64,000 bases of DNA from Orychophragmus violaceus (Eukaryota > Streptophyta > Magnoliopsida > Brassicales > Brassicaceae). Below the pieces are notes generated by a model that was not told the origin of the DNA, made no database searches, and saw only the letters and a program-made list of their open reading frames with translations. Numbering within the stretch: position 1 is the first letter of the stretch; every line of letters begins with the position of its first letter. The position numbers were made by a program, and so were the translations under genes. This document shows positions 35,161-45,553 of this stretch, piece after piece. Location of the stretch: positions 101,010,489-101,074,488 of the forward strand of contig CM058237.1 of assembly GCA_030180135.1 (NCBI GenBank), written 5' to 3'.

Positions 35161-36076
35161 GACTTTGCGGTGTTTTGCTTGAAACAATTTCAACAAACCA
35201 CACCGCCATTCAGACAAAAAGACATAACCAGATGGGAACCGGGAATCGTCTTTGTTCATCTAACTACTTTCAACTGGTTCGTCACTTCCTCAGTTCACCA
35301 CGAAACTATCCTTAGAGTTCCTCAAACACTTGGGATATTTCTGGTAACTGTTCAGTGACTATTACCGGAACATTTTGGTATTTTCTCGTCATGCTTTATG
35401 CGTAAGCTGCATCTAGACGAGCGCAAAATATGGCATTCATGATGGATTCTATTGCAGCAGCATTAGCAATCACACTCATTAATAATAGCTCAGCTAGTGT
35501 TCAAAAACACTTCATCTTGCTAATATTGTCACTAGCTCAGCCAGTGTCCAAGACACTGCATCTCGCTTAGATTATCGCCATAAGACCTTTGGTGTGAAGC
35601 CATTCTTGGAATCATGCATATTGAAACTGTTCAACACCTTATTTACATAAGGATTCTGACACGATCCAATTAGCCTATCCAATCTATATCAATAGATTTT
35701 TATTCCAAGAACTTTCGTGGCTCCTCCCACGTCTATCGTTAAGTTTGACTTCCGACCCAAATCTTGACAAGACTTTAGCGTCGGAACGTCGTTTGTGAGA
35801 TTAAGTATGTTGTAAACATACGGTGTGAGAATTGCAATTACGCTTCCACTAATCTTCTTGTAAACGCATGGTTTCATTTCGTTTCTGATCAAGTCAAAAC
35901 TTTTGACCACATCATCAGAATGTTGATTCCAACTCCAAGATGTTTGCTTCAATCCAGAAATGGATCGGTGAAGCTAACATGCATACCCAACCAATTTTCG
36001 GAGTTGGGGCTCACCATCGCTTCTTTGAATTTCGCATGCTCGTCACTTTTCAATGATCAACAGATCACGACAATCG
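35161..36076 (-). pseudogene. Copia-B pol remnant: RNase H and reverse transcriptase
   Basis: The strand and order match Copia-C 12260-11030. Examples are accgccattcagacaaaa at 35201 (RNase H) and the YVDD region, degraded to YVYN, near 35805-35816. A stretch of about 400 bp covering the start of reverse transcriptase is missing near 35995. Many stops and frameshifts are present. It is interrupted on the left by Copia-D and on the right by CACTA-2. Confidence 0.8.
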
Positions 36077-36383
36077 CACTACAAAAATTATGCATATTGA
36101 TAGCACAATATAATAGCACGGTTTTCCAAACTGCTATTGAAAATAATTTTCAGATTATTTTTACTTTTAATAGCATTATTATAATGCTAAGATAGTATTT
36201 TAATAAGCGGGAAACAAAATTAGCCCAATCCGCCAACACTTGCACGGATTTTTGTTAGCCCGCGAAATTTCCCTCTTATGTTTTCACAAAAAGTTTAAGT
36301 TTGGCGGGATGAGTATTCTTTTTAACTCTAGATATGTTATATGTTAAAAAAAAAAATTCTTTCCAGATCTCATTTTCTCTCCT

Positions 36384-36990
36384 TTGATACTTCTTTTCCT
36401 CTCTCTCTCTCTCTCTCTCTCGGATGTAGCCATCACCACCACGATGGTGTTGATTTCACCGCCTTTCTCTGCCTCTCCCAGTCCCTCCTCCTCCACCTCC
36501 AGTTCTCTCCGACCTAGCTCACCTAACCCTTACTCCATCTCCGCCTGCGTCTCCTCGTCTTCGCATAATCACATCTTCTCTGAAGCAAAAGCAAAATTCT
36601 TCGATCGTCCTTGTTTGCCCAAAAAGTATGTTTTGTTAATCTAAACTCTAGTTACTCTCTTTCAATTGTTACAAAATTTACCCAGATTGATTATGCCGGA
36701 TAAAATCGCTTAGATTAGAGATCGAGATTTGTTTGGTGATGCTATGAAGTTTCGTTCATTCATCGATTAGAAACCCTAATATGTGTAAATAGGGATAGTT
36801 ATACATTATATGATGTGTTGTTGTATTTTTCTGTAGGATAATGGCTAAAGCTACGAATCTACCTCCTCCCCGTGTTACACTTTACAAGGATTTTGAAAAC
36901 CCTAACTCTGCTCCTGGCTCCGCCTCCAACTGAAAGAACCTATGTTTGTTTCAAAGGCAATTATACTGTAAGATTCCTCTCTTTTCCACT
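36384..36990 (+). pseudogene. Captured exon-like sequence of unknown origin in CACTA-2
   Basis: A CT run (36398-36421) is followed by a serine- and proline-rich open stretch from 36444 (ATG; 66 codons), then AT-rich intron-like sequence. A second exon-like piece at 36841-36930 starts ATG GCT AAA GCT and ends in a stop. The composition is like the 5' end of a plant gene with a plastid-type leader, but I do not recognise the gene. A captured fragment is an inference from its place in the element. Confidence 0.35.
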
Positions 36991-37251
36991 TCACATTTCC
37001 TCTTATCAATTTGAGTTACAATTTACAATATTTTGTTGCAGGCGTTTACGATTCTTGTTCTTGATTCATATTAAGGTTGAGGTTCTGTTAAACGGCTACT
37101 GAAAGGTGGGAGTGAAGTTGATAATATGTTGATAGAAGTTATCGTCTCTCGGTTATGGTTTTGTGCATGCTCAAGCAATTCATGTGTGTTTTTCTTGTCT
37201 TTGAACCATTTTGTAAGTGTCCCTGACTAATGTTTACCAGGTTTACACCAA

Positions 37252-37996
37252 ATGCAGGATGCGCTACGACATGTCTTTGCTAATAGAATCGCAGAGATAA
37301 AGGATTCACCACAGTGGAATAAGTTGTCTTTCGTTTCATGCGCTTGTAACTGTCTCTTGCTCATGGATGAGTCGTTGCAACTTCTCCCAGCTGTTGAGTC
37401 GCTTGATCTCAGTCGGAACAAGCTTGCAAAGGTAGATCACCTTTGGAGATGTTCCAACTTGAAACACCTTGATATGGGTTTCAATCAGCTTAGAAAAATC
37501 TCTCACTTGAGAGAGGTGGGTTTCTGCATGTCTTTTTATAGATTTTTGTATATATCACTTAACATTTACGTTTTGGTAACTATCTATGGCTTAGTTTGAT
37601 AACTCACATATATATAGTCATATAGATATGAGAACACTTTGAATGTATTATGTATGTGTTGTAGATTTTATTTAAGTTTTACCCTTGATGTTTCCTTCAA
37701 TATTATTTCCGACTTTTCAGAACTGGAGTTCCTTGGGACTCTTTCATTCTTGACAGACCTGTGGTTGGAAGGAAATCGCTTTGCTCTACTCGATGGTACA
37801 TGGCTCATGTCCTCAGCTACGTTGGTCGTCTAAATGATGTAAGTTTTGTTTTAGAGGCTGCAAAATCTTGTTGAAAGACATAATTTGCACCATTTCAGTT
37901 TCTGTTTGATTCAAAATGCTTCTTTCAATTTGTGCGGCATTTCAGTTGAAGCTAGATGGCAAACAAATTGGAAATAGAGAATTTTGGAAGAGGCAG
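37252..37996 (+). pseudogene. Captured fragment of a leucine-rich-repeat protein gene
   Basis: Three exons are recognisable. The first, about 37252-37515, encodes SPQWNKLSFVSCACN, LLPAVESLDLSRNKLAKVD and LKHLDMGFNQLRKISHL, ending at a gt donor. The second is about 37665-37838 with LDVSFNIISDFSELEFL and LWLEGN; after a one-base frameshift it continues RWYMAHVLSYV to a gtaagt donor. The third is 37946-37996 with LKLDGKQIGNREFWKRQ after a ttcag acceptor. This matches the plant family of outer-arm-dynein-light-chain-1-like LRR proteins from memory of the family. An exon's worth of repeats is missing between the first two, and neither end of the gene is present, so no product is expected. Confidence 0.75.
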
Positions 37997-38380
37997 GGTG
38001 TGCTTACTGTATTATGGAACGGATATTTGATAAGCATCATAAAGATACACATCGTAAAGATACACGATGTCAACATGGATGCATCTCGTGTTGGTTTCGG
38101 CTCTGCCTACATGTCTGGTGATGGTGTCAACATGGAGGTAATTTAGGGACAGAAAGCTCTGGTTCACGTTCTAGTCATGTTCGGGTTGCTTTCATAGTTG
38201 AAGCTAATATAACATTGTATCTAATGATGGGTAACCTTTCCTATTTGCATTTGATACTCAACTTATAATTATTAAATATCAACTATTCCTGTAAAAGGAT
38301 CAAGTTTTTGCATTATTATTTTATTACTACCGTTGTTTACCTTTGTTCGACTAAGTCACTCTGCTTTGTAAACAATGTAG

Positions 38381-38503
38381 GCCACTCCTCAAGCTAACTT
38401 TTCAGGTGACGTACTCACCGCCCTCGCCAAGCGTACTCAAGATGGAGGCACAGAAGTTGTGGAGGCTAAAGCAGGAAAAGGTTCAGCTACATTGTCAAGG
38501 AGG
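38381..38503 (+). pseudogene. Captured fragment of mitochondrial-type malate dehydrogenase
   Basis: After a tag acceptor at 38378-38380 the sequence encodes ATPQANFSGDVLTALAKR, then TQDGGTEVVEAKAGKGSATL. This is the highly conserved C-terminal-half segment of plant mitochondrial NAD-malate dehydrogenase. Similarity stops near 38500, where the family continues with an alanine-rich helix. Only this exon is captured, so no enzyme can be made. A further exon-like piece at 38674-38722 (acceptor, then DAKKNKEIYLQELEG and a stop) is unidentified. Confidence 0.75.
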
Positions 38504-39212
38504 AGGTACACCATGTGCAGCGTTGGTGATTCAATCTCTGGCTGCAAATCTTGTTGTTGTCACAGGTTTAAACCTTAATCCAAACAAAGTTATTCTTCAT
38601 TTTCAGTCTTTATATACACATTAGTTTTCTTATAGTATAATGGATGAATGCATATTCTGTAACTTTTTCAACAGATGCAAAGAAGAACAAAGAGATTTAC
38701 CTGCAGGAGTTGGAAGGATGAAAGAAGAGAAAGGAAGAAGAAGCAATGAAGAAAGACTTGGATAGTTTTTAATGTTAACTTAGATAGTTTTGTTAATAAT
38801 TTTTGTGTAAACAATGTTTTGGTTTATTAATAAAATTATTTTAAATATAATTTTTTATATAAATTCGATATAAAAAAATATAATAATAATTTAATACGGC
38901 TCCGGCTCAGCTATCAAAAGCTATTATAGATAGATTCAACTATAGCAAGAAAAACTATCGCTATCATAGATGCAAGATATTATAGCACGGAAAAAACGCT
39001 ATCATATATGGTCGACCTATTATAGCTGGGGCAGACATAGCAATTTCAAAAACGCTATTATAGTGAACAATATTATAGCACAGACAAAAAACGCTATCAT
39101 ATATGGCCGACCTATTATAGCTGGGGCAGAAATAGCATTTTCAAAAACGCTATCATATACATACGATGGCGTTTTTCGTGTGCTAAGAATATAGATTTTT
39201 CTTGTAGTGTCG

Positions 39213-41397
39213 GCTACGAGAAATCACTCTCGAGTTAGTGACGGATCCTTTCGGATCTGCAAACTTCAGGCTCCACAGGTGTAGATCCTACAGCACTTTG
39301 TAGATCTCACAGCTGCTCTCCCTCAACAGGTTGAGCAGCCTCCTGTGTTTATCGAATTTCTTCGATGTGTACTTTTACTCCCACTTTTCCTTTTGAAAAG
39401 TATGATCTTTCTCAAAAGACACAGTTCCGGACAACAAAACTTTATTTTCGGATCGGTTATAAAGTAGTAAGCCTCGGTTTCCTCATGACAACCAGCGAGG
39501 TAGAAATTATCAGATTTGGTTTCAAGCTTGTTAGCTATCATCCCCAAATCATCAGAAACAACTTTCTTGAAAAGACTTCCAGTCCACATCTAATGTGGTG
39601 TCTTTCAATTGATTCTGATTGAAACCCTTTTCTGCGCAAAGACAGACATTTTAGAACGTATTCTTAAATGATTATGGAAGATTCCTGTGACTCATCATTA
39701 ATCGGAGCATATCTAATAAGATCCGATTCATTCTCTTTAGATGATCACCCAATTCTTGACTCAAGTATTTTCCTCCGCGATTCAATCGAGGATCTCAATA
39801 CTTCTGTCAAATCGGTTTTACACTTCATTTTGGAACTCCTCAAGGGATTCCTGCTCGTGTCTCATCAAATGAACACAACCATACTTATTGATGCCATCAA
39901 TAAGGTAATGAAGTACAGAAGATTTCCTTTGGCACTAATGCTCGTTGGGCCGCATACATCAGTATGTGTAAGGCCCAATAAGCCTCTGGTCCGTTGTCTT
40001 TTAGCTTTGCTAAAAGGGCCTTAGTCATTTGGTCCAGTGAGCAGAATTCATATCTCATATGATTAATAATCAAATGAGCCCAAAACTATGGAACTTCTGA
40101 ATCCGCTTCACTCTATGTGGTCAAAACGACTATGCCAAGGAAAAGTCGAGTTCGAGTCATAAGACTTAAACCTTTAGTATTTGTGTTATATTCAAACTTA
40201 CGCTGGTTTAAGATATAAAACCCATTCCAAACGGGGTGCTACCATATGATATTTCATTAAGATCTAAAGAACAAAACTTGTCTTTTATCAAAATGAAAAA
40301 ACATCCAAATTCTTTACAAGAAGATGAAAGACATTTCTGCACAAGGCAGATACATAGTAGCAATTACTTAATCTCTAAAATCAAGTATGAAAGGCTCCTA
40401 CAAGTGGAGAATCTCTACGGCTCATGCAGCAACTATTGCTTCATACCAGACACGCAGTTCCACTTGTCATTTCTTCAACGTTCTACTGTCGCTTAGGTCC
40501 TGCATATTTCAAAAATATCAGTACCACAACTAGTATCCAATACTTATGTAGAACTTGAATTAATAACACAATACCTGAAGAAGAAGTACCATACATCTCC
40601 TTCATCTCTTGTGAATCTTCCAATAACTTAATGCAATCTCTCTTCCAATGCCCTGACTCATCGCAGTAGAAGCATTTCCTAACACCAGATGGGCCTGACT
40701 TGGGCTTATAAGATGACACAGGCTTATCCTGATTCCAAATTTGGACGGCCCTGCCTCTACCCTTGCCAACACAAGATTTCTCAAATCTTTTACCCTTTAT
40801 GATGTCTTGCTCTGCTGTTTTGAGCATGCCATGCAGCTCAGTCAACGTCTTCGTCAAGTTATTCTTGATATAGCTTTTGATAAACTTATCATAACTAGAC
40901 GACAGTGACTGCAGAATGATGTCAGTGGCCAACTATAAGCTGACAGGACATTCCAGTTTCCCCAGGTTATCAATGTAACCCATAATTTTAATGACATGAG
41001 GACTCACTGGAGCATCCTCTGGTAGCTTGCACCCAGTGAGAGACTTCACCATCTGGAATCTCTCAACTCGTGCCAGATCCTGAAACTTCAGTTTCAGGCT
41101 GGTGATCATCTCTATTGGTGACTCCACGTTCTCGTATTGACTTTTCAAGTCTGAGTTCATGGTAGCCAACATCAGACCACGTACATCTACCACATCAATA
41201 TAATGCTTATTCCAAGCATTATATGCTGCATGCGAGCGATTGGTCCCAAGCCTTTCTGGAAGAGCCTTTTCAAGGACATAGTCCTTGCTCTCCTGCTTGA
41301 GAATGAATCTCAGATTCCGATACCAATCAAGGAAGTTGGATCCATTTAACTTGTCCTTCTCCAGGACGGATCACAACAAGAAAGTAGTCATAGACAT
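39213..41397 (-). pseudogene. Copia-B gag and integrase remnant
   Basis: Sense-strand order is right to left. Gag starts near 41397 after an atttcag, with SPIEMITSLK and SPHVIKIMGYIDNL at 41193-40933. LTELHGMLKTAEQ and zinc knuckle CFYCDESGHWKRDC follow at about 40630-40680. The protease is lost or degraded near 40500. Integrase pieces follow (39668-40024 region), then ETKSDNFYLAGCHEETEAYYF near 39500, down to the linker before reverse transcriptase at 39213. Multiple stops, frameshifts and deletions make it dead. It continues past CACTA-2 at 36073. Confidence 0.82.
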
Positions 41398-42922
41398 AAG
41401 CTGAAATCCAAGAAAAACAAAGATTTAGTTATGTATATCATGAGAAGTCTTATCTAATAAGAAAACTCGCATTATATTCAAACAATGTTTCCTCTATGAA
41501 TATAATGATCCAAGATCCATACTTCACCAAAATCTGAGTGGGCGACTCGCCATCATCCAAACTTTAGTTATCTAGGTAAGCAAATCATTGCTAATTGTAC
41601 CCAGTACAACTCTTGGTTGTGGATGAGACAAACTATGTCTAATCCACTCTGATGTATCTGGGCCCATAACTTTCGATAGCCCAGTCAAGTAAAACAATCT
41701 CTTTAGTCTTGTGATCATTGACAGTTGCACTGCAAGCCTGTCAATGACCACCTGCCTTGCTCATGTTGCAGTGGATACCAAGGACTCTAAGACTATCCAA
41801 AAAACGACACAAGTCTTGACAGTAGACAAGATTGGGAAAGACATCAAGGTTACTTGATATTTAGTTGAGGAAACTAAACCCAAAAGTTTAACAAATCAAT
41901 TTTCTTAGGTCATGTAATTGTTGATGTTTAGCACTGCAAATCCATCAACATGACTACCTGCCTTACTCACGTAATTGTGGACACTAAGCTCTTGGCTAGA
42001 CTATCACACAACAAAATGAGTCTTGACAGTTGACCATATTGAAGCTAAGCTTTGGTCAAGGTTTAGGTTGAGTTTGGTTTCTGAAAATTCAAGGTTCAAT
42101 AACCAGAATTCCGAGCACTATATCGATCGACGCAGACTATGTCTGTCGATCGACACCACCAAACAAAACCGGACTTCAATAACTAGTTAATCCAATTAAC
42201 CCTGTTCATCGAACCGGCCATGTCAATCGACACAACCCGTGTGTGACAGTCGACATACACCTTAACCGAAGACAGTTTTGATAACCGGTCCAATCCAATT
42301 GAACCGACTTATCAGATCAAACTGATCTTAACCCATCAGTTTATTTTAATTGCGATAACTGATTCAATTCAATTGAATCAATCTATCCAATTTAAGCAGT
42401 TTTAATCAGTTTCAACCAATTGCGATAACCGGTCCAATTCTATTGAACCGTTTTATCCAATCAAACTGATTCAATTCATCGGTTCATTCTAATTGAGATA
42501 ATCAGTTCAATCCAATTGAACCAATTCATCCAATTTAAACCGATCTATTCAGACTTAACCAAGCATGATAACCGGTTCAATCCAATTGAACCAATTAACC
42601 ATTCAATAGGTCTGTGTCGACCGACACTAACCTGTGTCGATCAACACTCGACCGAATCTGCTCTGTGTCGACCGACACTCAACCTGTGTCGATCGACACA
42701 GAAGGCTTTCGGTTTTTCTTCACGAAAAACCCTAGCCGCCGAATCTGTCGTTTTTGCTGTTCTGTGTCGACCGACACACCTAGTGTGTCGATCGACACTG
42801 TGCGAAATCACAGACTCGATCTTGATCGAAATCGATCTGACCTGTTCTAACCAAACAACCTAGTTTGCGAATCTAAATCATCAAATTCAATAAACAGGTC
42901 TGATTCAATGATAAAACCCTAA
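41398..42922 (-). other. Copia-B untranslated leader
   Basis: About 1.5 kb of non-coding leader. Positions 42118-42160 and 42608-42810 hold repeated pairs of tgtcgaccgaca and tgtcgatcgaca palindromes. The middle (42290-42600) repeats caattgaacc/ggttcaattg-like words. No gene is supported. Confidence 0.7.
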
Positions 42923-42935
42923 GGCTCTGATACCA
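42923..42935 (-). other. Copia-B primer binding site
   Basis: The reverse complement is TGGTATCAGAGCC, one base from the 5' LTR; initiator methionine tRNA type. It fixes the minus orientation. Confidence 0.85.
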
Positions 42936-42936
42936 C

Positions 42937-43642
42937 TGTTGTAACTTGGAGCCAATTCTACCAGATTCGGAATTGCTGTCAGGTTCTAGATAGCCTAGGA
43001 TCTAGGGTCTAGTTAATTGAATCAAGGATCTGATCTCTGTTTACTTGGAGATTGGCAGCGGAAGATGGTCAGATAAACGAGATCTGTGAAGCGCCTCAGA
43101 TGCTGCGCCTCTACTTTAGTCCACACGCACACAAGCTGGAATCCGCCGGGATGCCAGTACCGGGGCTCGGATCTCCTGGGAACTAAGTTCTTCGAGGTTT
43201 CTGTATTTTCTCTCTGAGAAAACACTGTCTGGGCGGCGCTCGTCAGGGTACTAGGTCGAAACACATAAGATCACTTATATATGTATCGACCACGACGTAA
43301 ACCGAAACTTTAGTTTCGGTTTCGGCCTTGTGTCGACCGAGGTGTCGATCGACACACGTCTTGTGTCGACCGACGCACCCATCGGCGTCGATCGACATAC
43401 CTCTTTAAAACTTATATTTGATGTGTATCCAATACACATCGACCAGACCATATGCCAATGATCAATCCCATACGAAGTATGTCCAGTTTGCTTAGGTGTG
43501 TGACCCTGTAGGTTCACTCATTTGTCATAAGCGGTTTCTAGCAAAACATTATGATTACCCAGTATCACATGAATTGTCCGATCTCGACAATACAACTGTC
43601 TCTAGAGTGAATACAACGTGATTTCAGGACATAATCCCAACA
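42937..43642 (-). repeat. Copia-B 5' LTR (right copy)
   Basis: The LTR is 706 bp, the partner of 8400-9129, and lacks 24 bp near 43515. It ends ATCCCAACA, followed by TSD taatt. Palindromic tgtcgatcgaca pairs lie at 43331-43397. Confidence 0.88.
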
Positions 43643-43647
43643 TAATT

Positions 43648-44581
43648 ATGTAAAGATTTGGCTAGGAAGTTGTTTCTCAATGAAAGACATGGGAGAAGCC
43701 GCGTACATTCTTGGAATTAGAATCTATGTAGATAGATTAAATAATCTTATTGGATTATGTCAAGATACATATATAGATAAAGTCTTGCACATATTCAAAA
43801 TGCATGATTCCAAGAAAGTTTTCTACCAATGTCTCATGGCATAACTCTCAGCAAGACTCAGTGTCCTTCGACACCCGATGAGCGAGAGCGGATGAGTAGA
43901 ATCCCATATGCTTCTGCTATAGGATCTATCATGTATGCCATGCTTTGTACTCGTCCAGATGTTGCATGTGCTTTGAGCATGACGAGTAGATACCAAGCTG
44001 ATCTAGGTGAATGTCACTGGACAACAGTCAAGAACATCCTTAAATATTTGAGAAATACTAAGGATAAGTTCTTGGTCTATGGAGGAAATGATGAGATTGT
44101 TGTGAGTGGTTACACCGATGCGAGTTTCCATACAGACAAAGATGATTACCGATCACAATCCGGTTTTATCTTTTGTCTTAATGGAGGAGCTGTAAGTTGG
44201 AAGAGTTCCAAGCAGAACACCATAGCATACTCTATAACTGAAGCTGAGTACATTGCTGCTTTAGAAGCAGCAAAGGAAGTTGTTTGGATTCGTAAGTTCG
44301 TTATTGAACTAGGTGTGGCTCCTAGTATTTCTAGCCCAGTGGATCTCTATTGTGACAACAATGGAGCTATCGCACAAGCAAAAGAGCCTAGGTCCCACCA
44401 GAAATCCAAACACATTCAGAGGAGATATCATCTCATTCGTGAGATTGTTGATAGAGGAGATGTGAAAATTAGCAGAGTCTCAACGGATGCAAATGTTGTT
44501 GATCTATTGACCAAGCCTCTTCCACGACCTAAACATGAGAGTTATACTACTGCTATATGCATTAAGTTTCTTAAGATGTGA
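43648..44581 (+). pseudogene. Copia-A pol, 3' part (reverse transcriptase end and RNase H)
   Basis: This continues directly from 8399 once Copia-B and one taatt are removed. It has WLGSCFSMKDMGEAAYILG, CQDTYIDKVL, then after a frameshift near 43825 the open frame with SRIPYASAIGSIMYAM, RNase H TDASFHTDKDDY and EAEYIAA, ending FLKM and TGA. Active-site residues of RNase H are still readable, but the gene as a whole is broken upstream. Confidence 0.88.
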
Positions 44582-45395
44582 TCTTGATTTTAGTGGGAGG
44601 ATTTTACTTTTATATGATGTTCATGTTTACATACATTTGGTTATGTTTTCAAATTAATGAAGTTTGTTTCAGATTTATTTGGTTATTGGATAACAAATAA
44701 AAGTCCCAATAATTTATATCATTTTATAGGTCATCAAGTACGTGACTTGATCATGAAACCCTATAAGTGAAAGATGACATAAATTATTGTGGTCAAGGTT
44801 ATTAAAATGGGACGTTAATAACTGAAGATGACTAGTATGTGAGGTGGCTCATGACTAAGTTACGTGGAGTCATTTAATATGTTGTATTAAAGCCAATCGT
44901 ATAGACATGTGTTGGGTAACACAAGGTTGGACTGGCCCGCTATGAGAAATCTACCAGATTGTTATATGAGTGTCATAAGAGATTCTCATCAAGACTATAT
45001 AGTGTAGTCCTTTGACCTGAGTTCGTCATGATTTATTACTTATGGATTAGTTCACTTTGACCTTGTCAAACGTCAGCCGTAACAGGTGACTATAAAGACA
45101 TTTATTGGGTGTGCTATGAATTTTGTAAGAAACAGGGATGGAACAAGATGGAATTTGTCCCTCCTATATAACGGGAGATAAATATCTCAGGGCCTATCGA
45201 AGATTTGATACTGAGAAATGCATGGCCGTGCTCGAACGAGGTGAATGTCAGTCGTTTGTTTAATTAGTATAAATCGGAGTTCGATAAATGTGATCTAGCT
45301 TAATAAGGATGACACTGTTTCTTGTCTTATGCTAAGATCGAGATATAGAGACAAAGGGATTATGGGAATAGATGATTCCAGTATAAGTGGGAGAT
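44582..45395 (+). other. Copia-A 3' non-coding tract and polypurine tract
   Basis: This 814-bp tract has the hairpin at 44797-44823, the palindromic box at 44993-45024 and the third box at 45136-45214. The purine tract aagtgggaga lies at 45385-45394. No open frame is supported. Confidence 0.78.
44797..44823 (+). promoter_or_regulatory. Conserved 3' hairpin, Copia-A copy
   Basis: GGTTATTA, an 11-base loop, then TAATAACT: an 8-bp stem with a closing G-T wobble. Relative to Copia-D, positions 5 and 8 have switched from G-C to A-T on both arms. Confidence 0.65.
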
Positions 45396-45553
45396 TGTTG
45401 GGAATGTCCCGAAATCAATTGTACCTACTCATGGTTAAGTCGTAACGTCGAGGTTCGACAATCGTATAATATTAGGTGGTTATAATGTTTTGCTAGAAAC
45501 CGCTTATAATCTATGAATTGAGAATCCATTACTAATGTTATATGATCCTACAT
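45396..45553 (+). repeat. Copia-A 3' LTR, first part
   Basis: These are the first 158 bp, matching 3731-3888, broken by the solo LTR at tacat (45549-45553). Confidence 0.9.

Larger units (their letters stand above)
36077..39209 (+). mobile_element. CACTA-2, non-autonomous CACTA element with captured host gene fragments
   Basis: Its termini are CACTACAAAAATT at 36077 and TTTTTCTTGTAGTG ending at 39209, with 3-bp TSD tcg (36074-36076 and 39210-39212), diagnostic for the superfamily. It is 3133 bp. Both ends carry short repeats (tatagcac, aacgctat, ctattatagct), densest at 38930-39190. No transposase is encoded; the interior is host-derived sequence including exons and introns, so capture was at DNA level. 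It lies in the pol remnant of Copia-B. The strand given is that of the captured exons. Confidence 0.9.
8400..43642 (-). mobile_element. Copia-B, minus-strand Copia retrotransposon, host of further insertions
   Basis: It is bounded by TGTTGGAACTTGG at 8400 and ATCCCAACA at 43642, with TSD taatt at 8395-8399 and 43643-43647. LTRs are 8400-9129 and 42937-43642. Its own sequence is 8400-9164, 16938-17763, 35161-36076 and 39213-43642. The gaps are Copia-C, Copia-D (which contains the LARD) and CACTA-2. The minus orientation is shown by the primer site beside the right LTR and the purine tract beside the left LTR. Confidence 0.9.

Noticed and set aside
38381..38503. A functional malate dehydrogenase gene
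   Set aside because: Only one exon of similarity exists, inside a CACTA element, and the frame leaves the family immediately after it.
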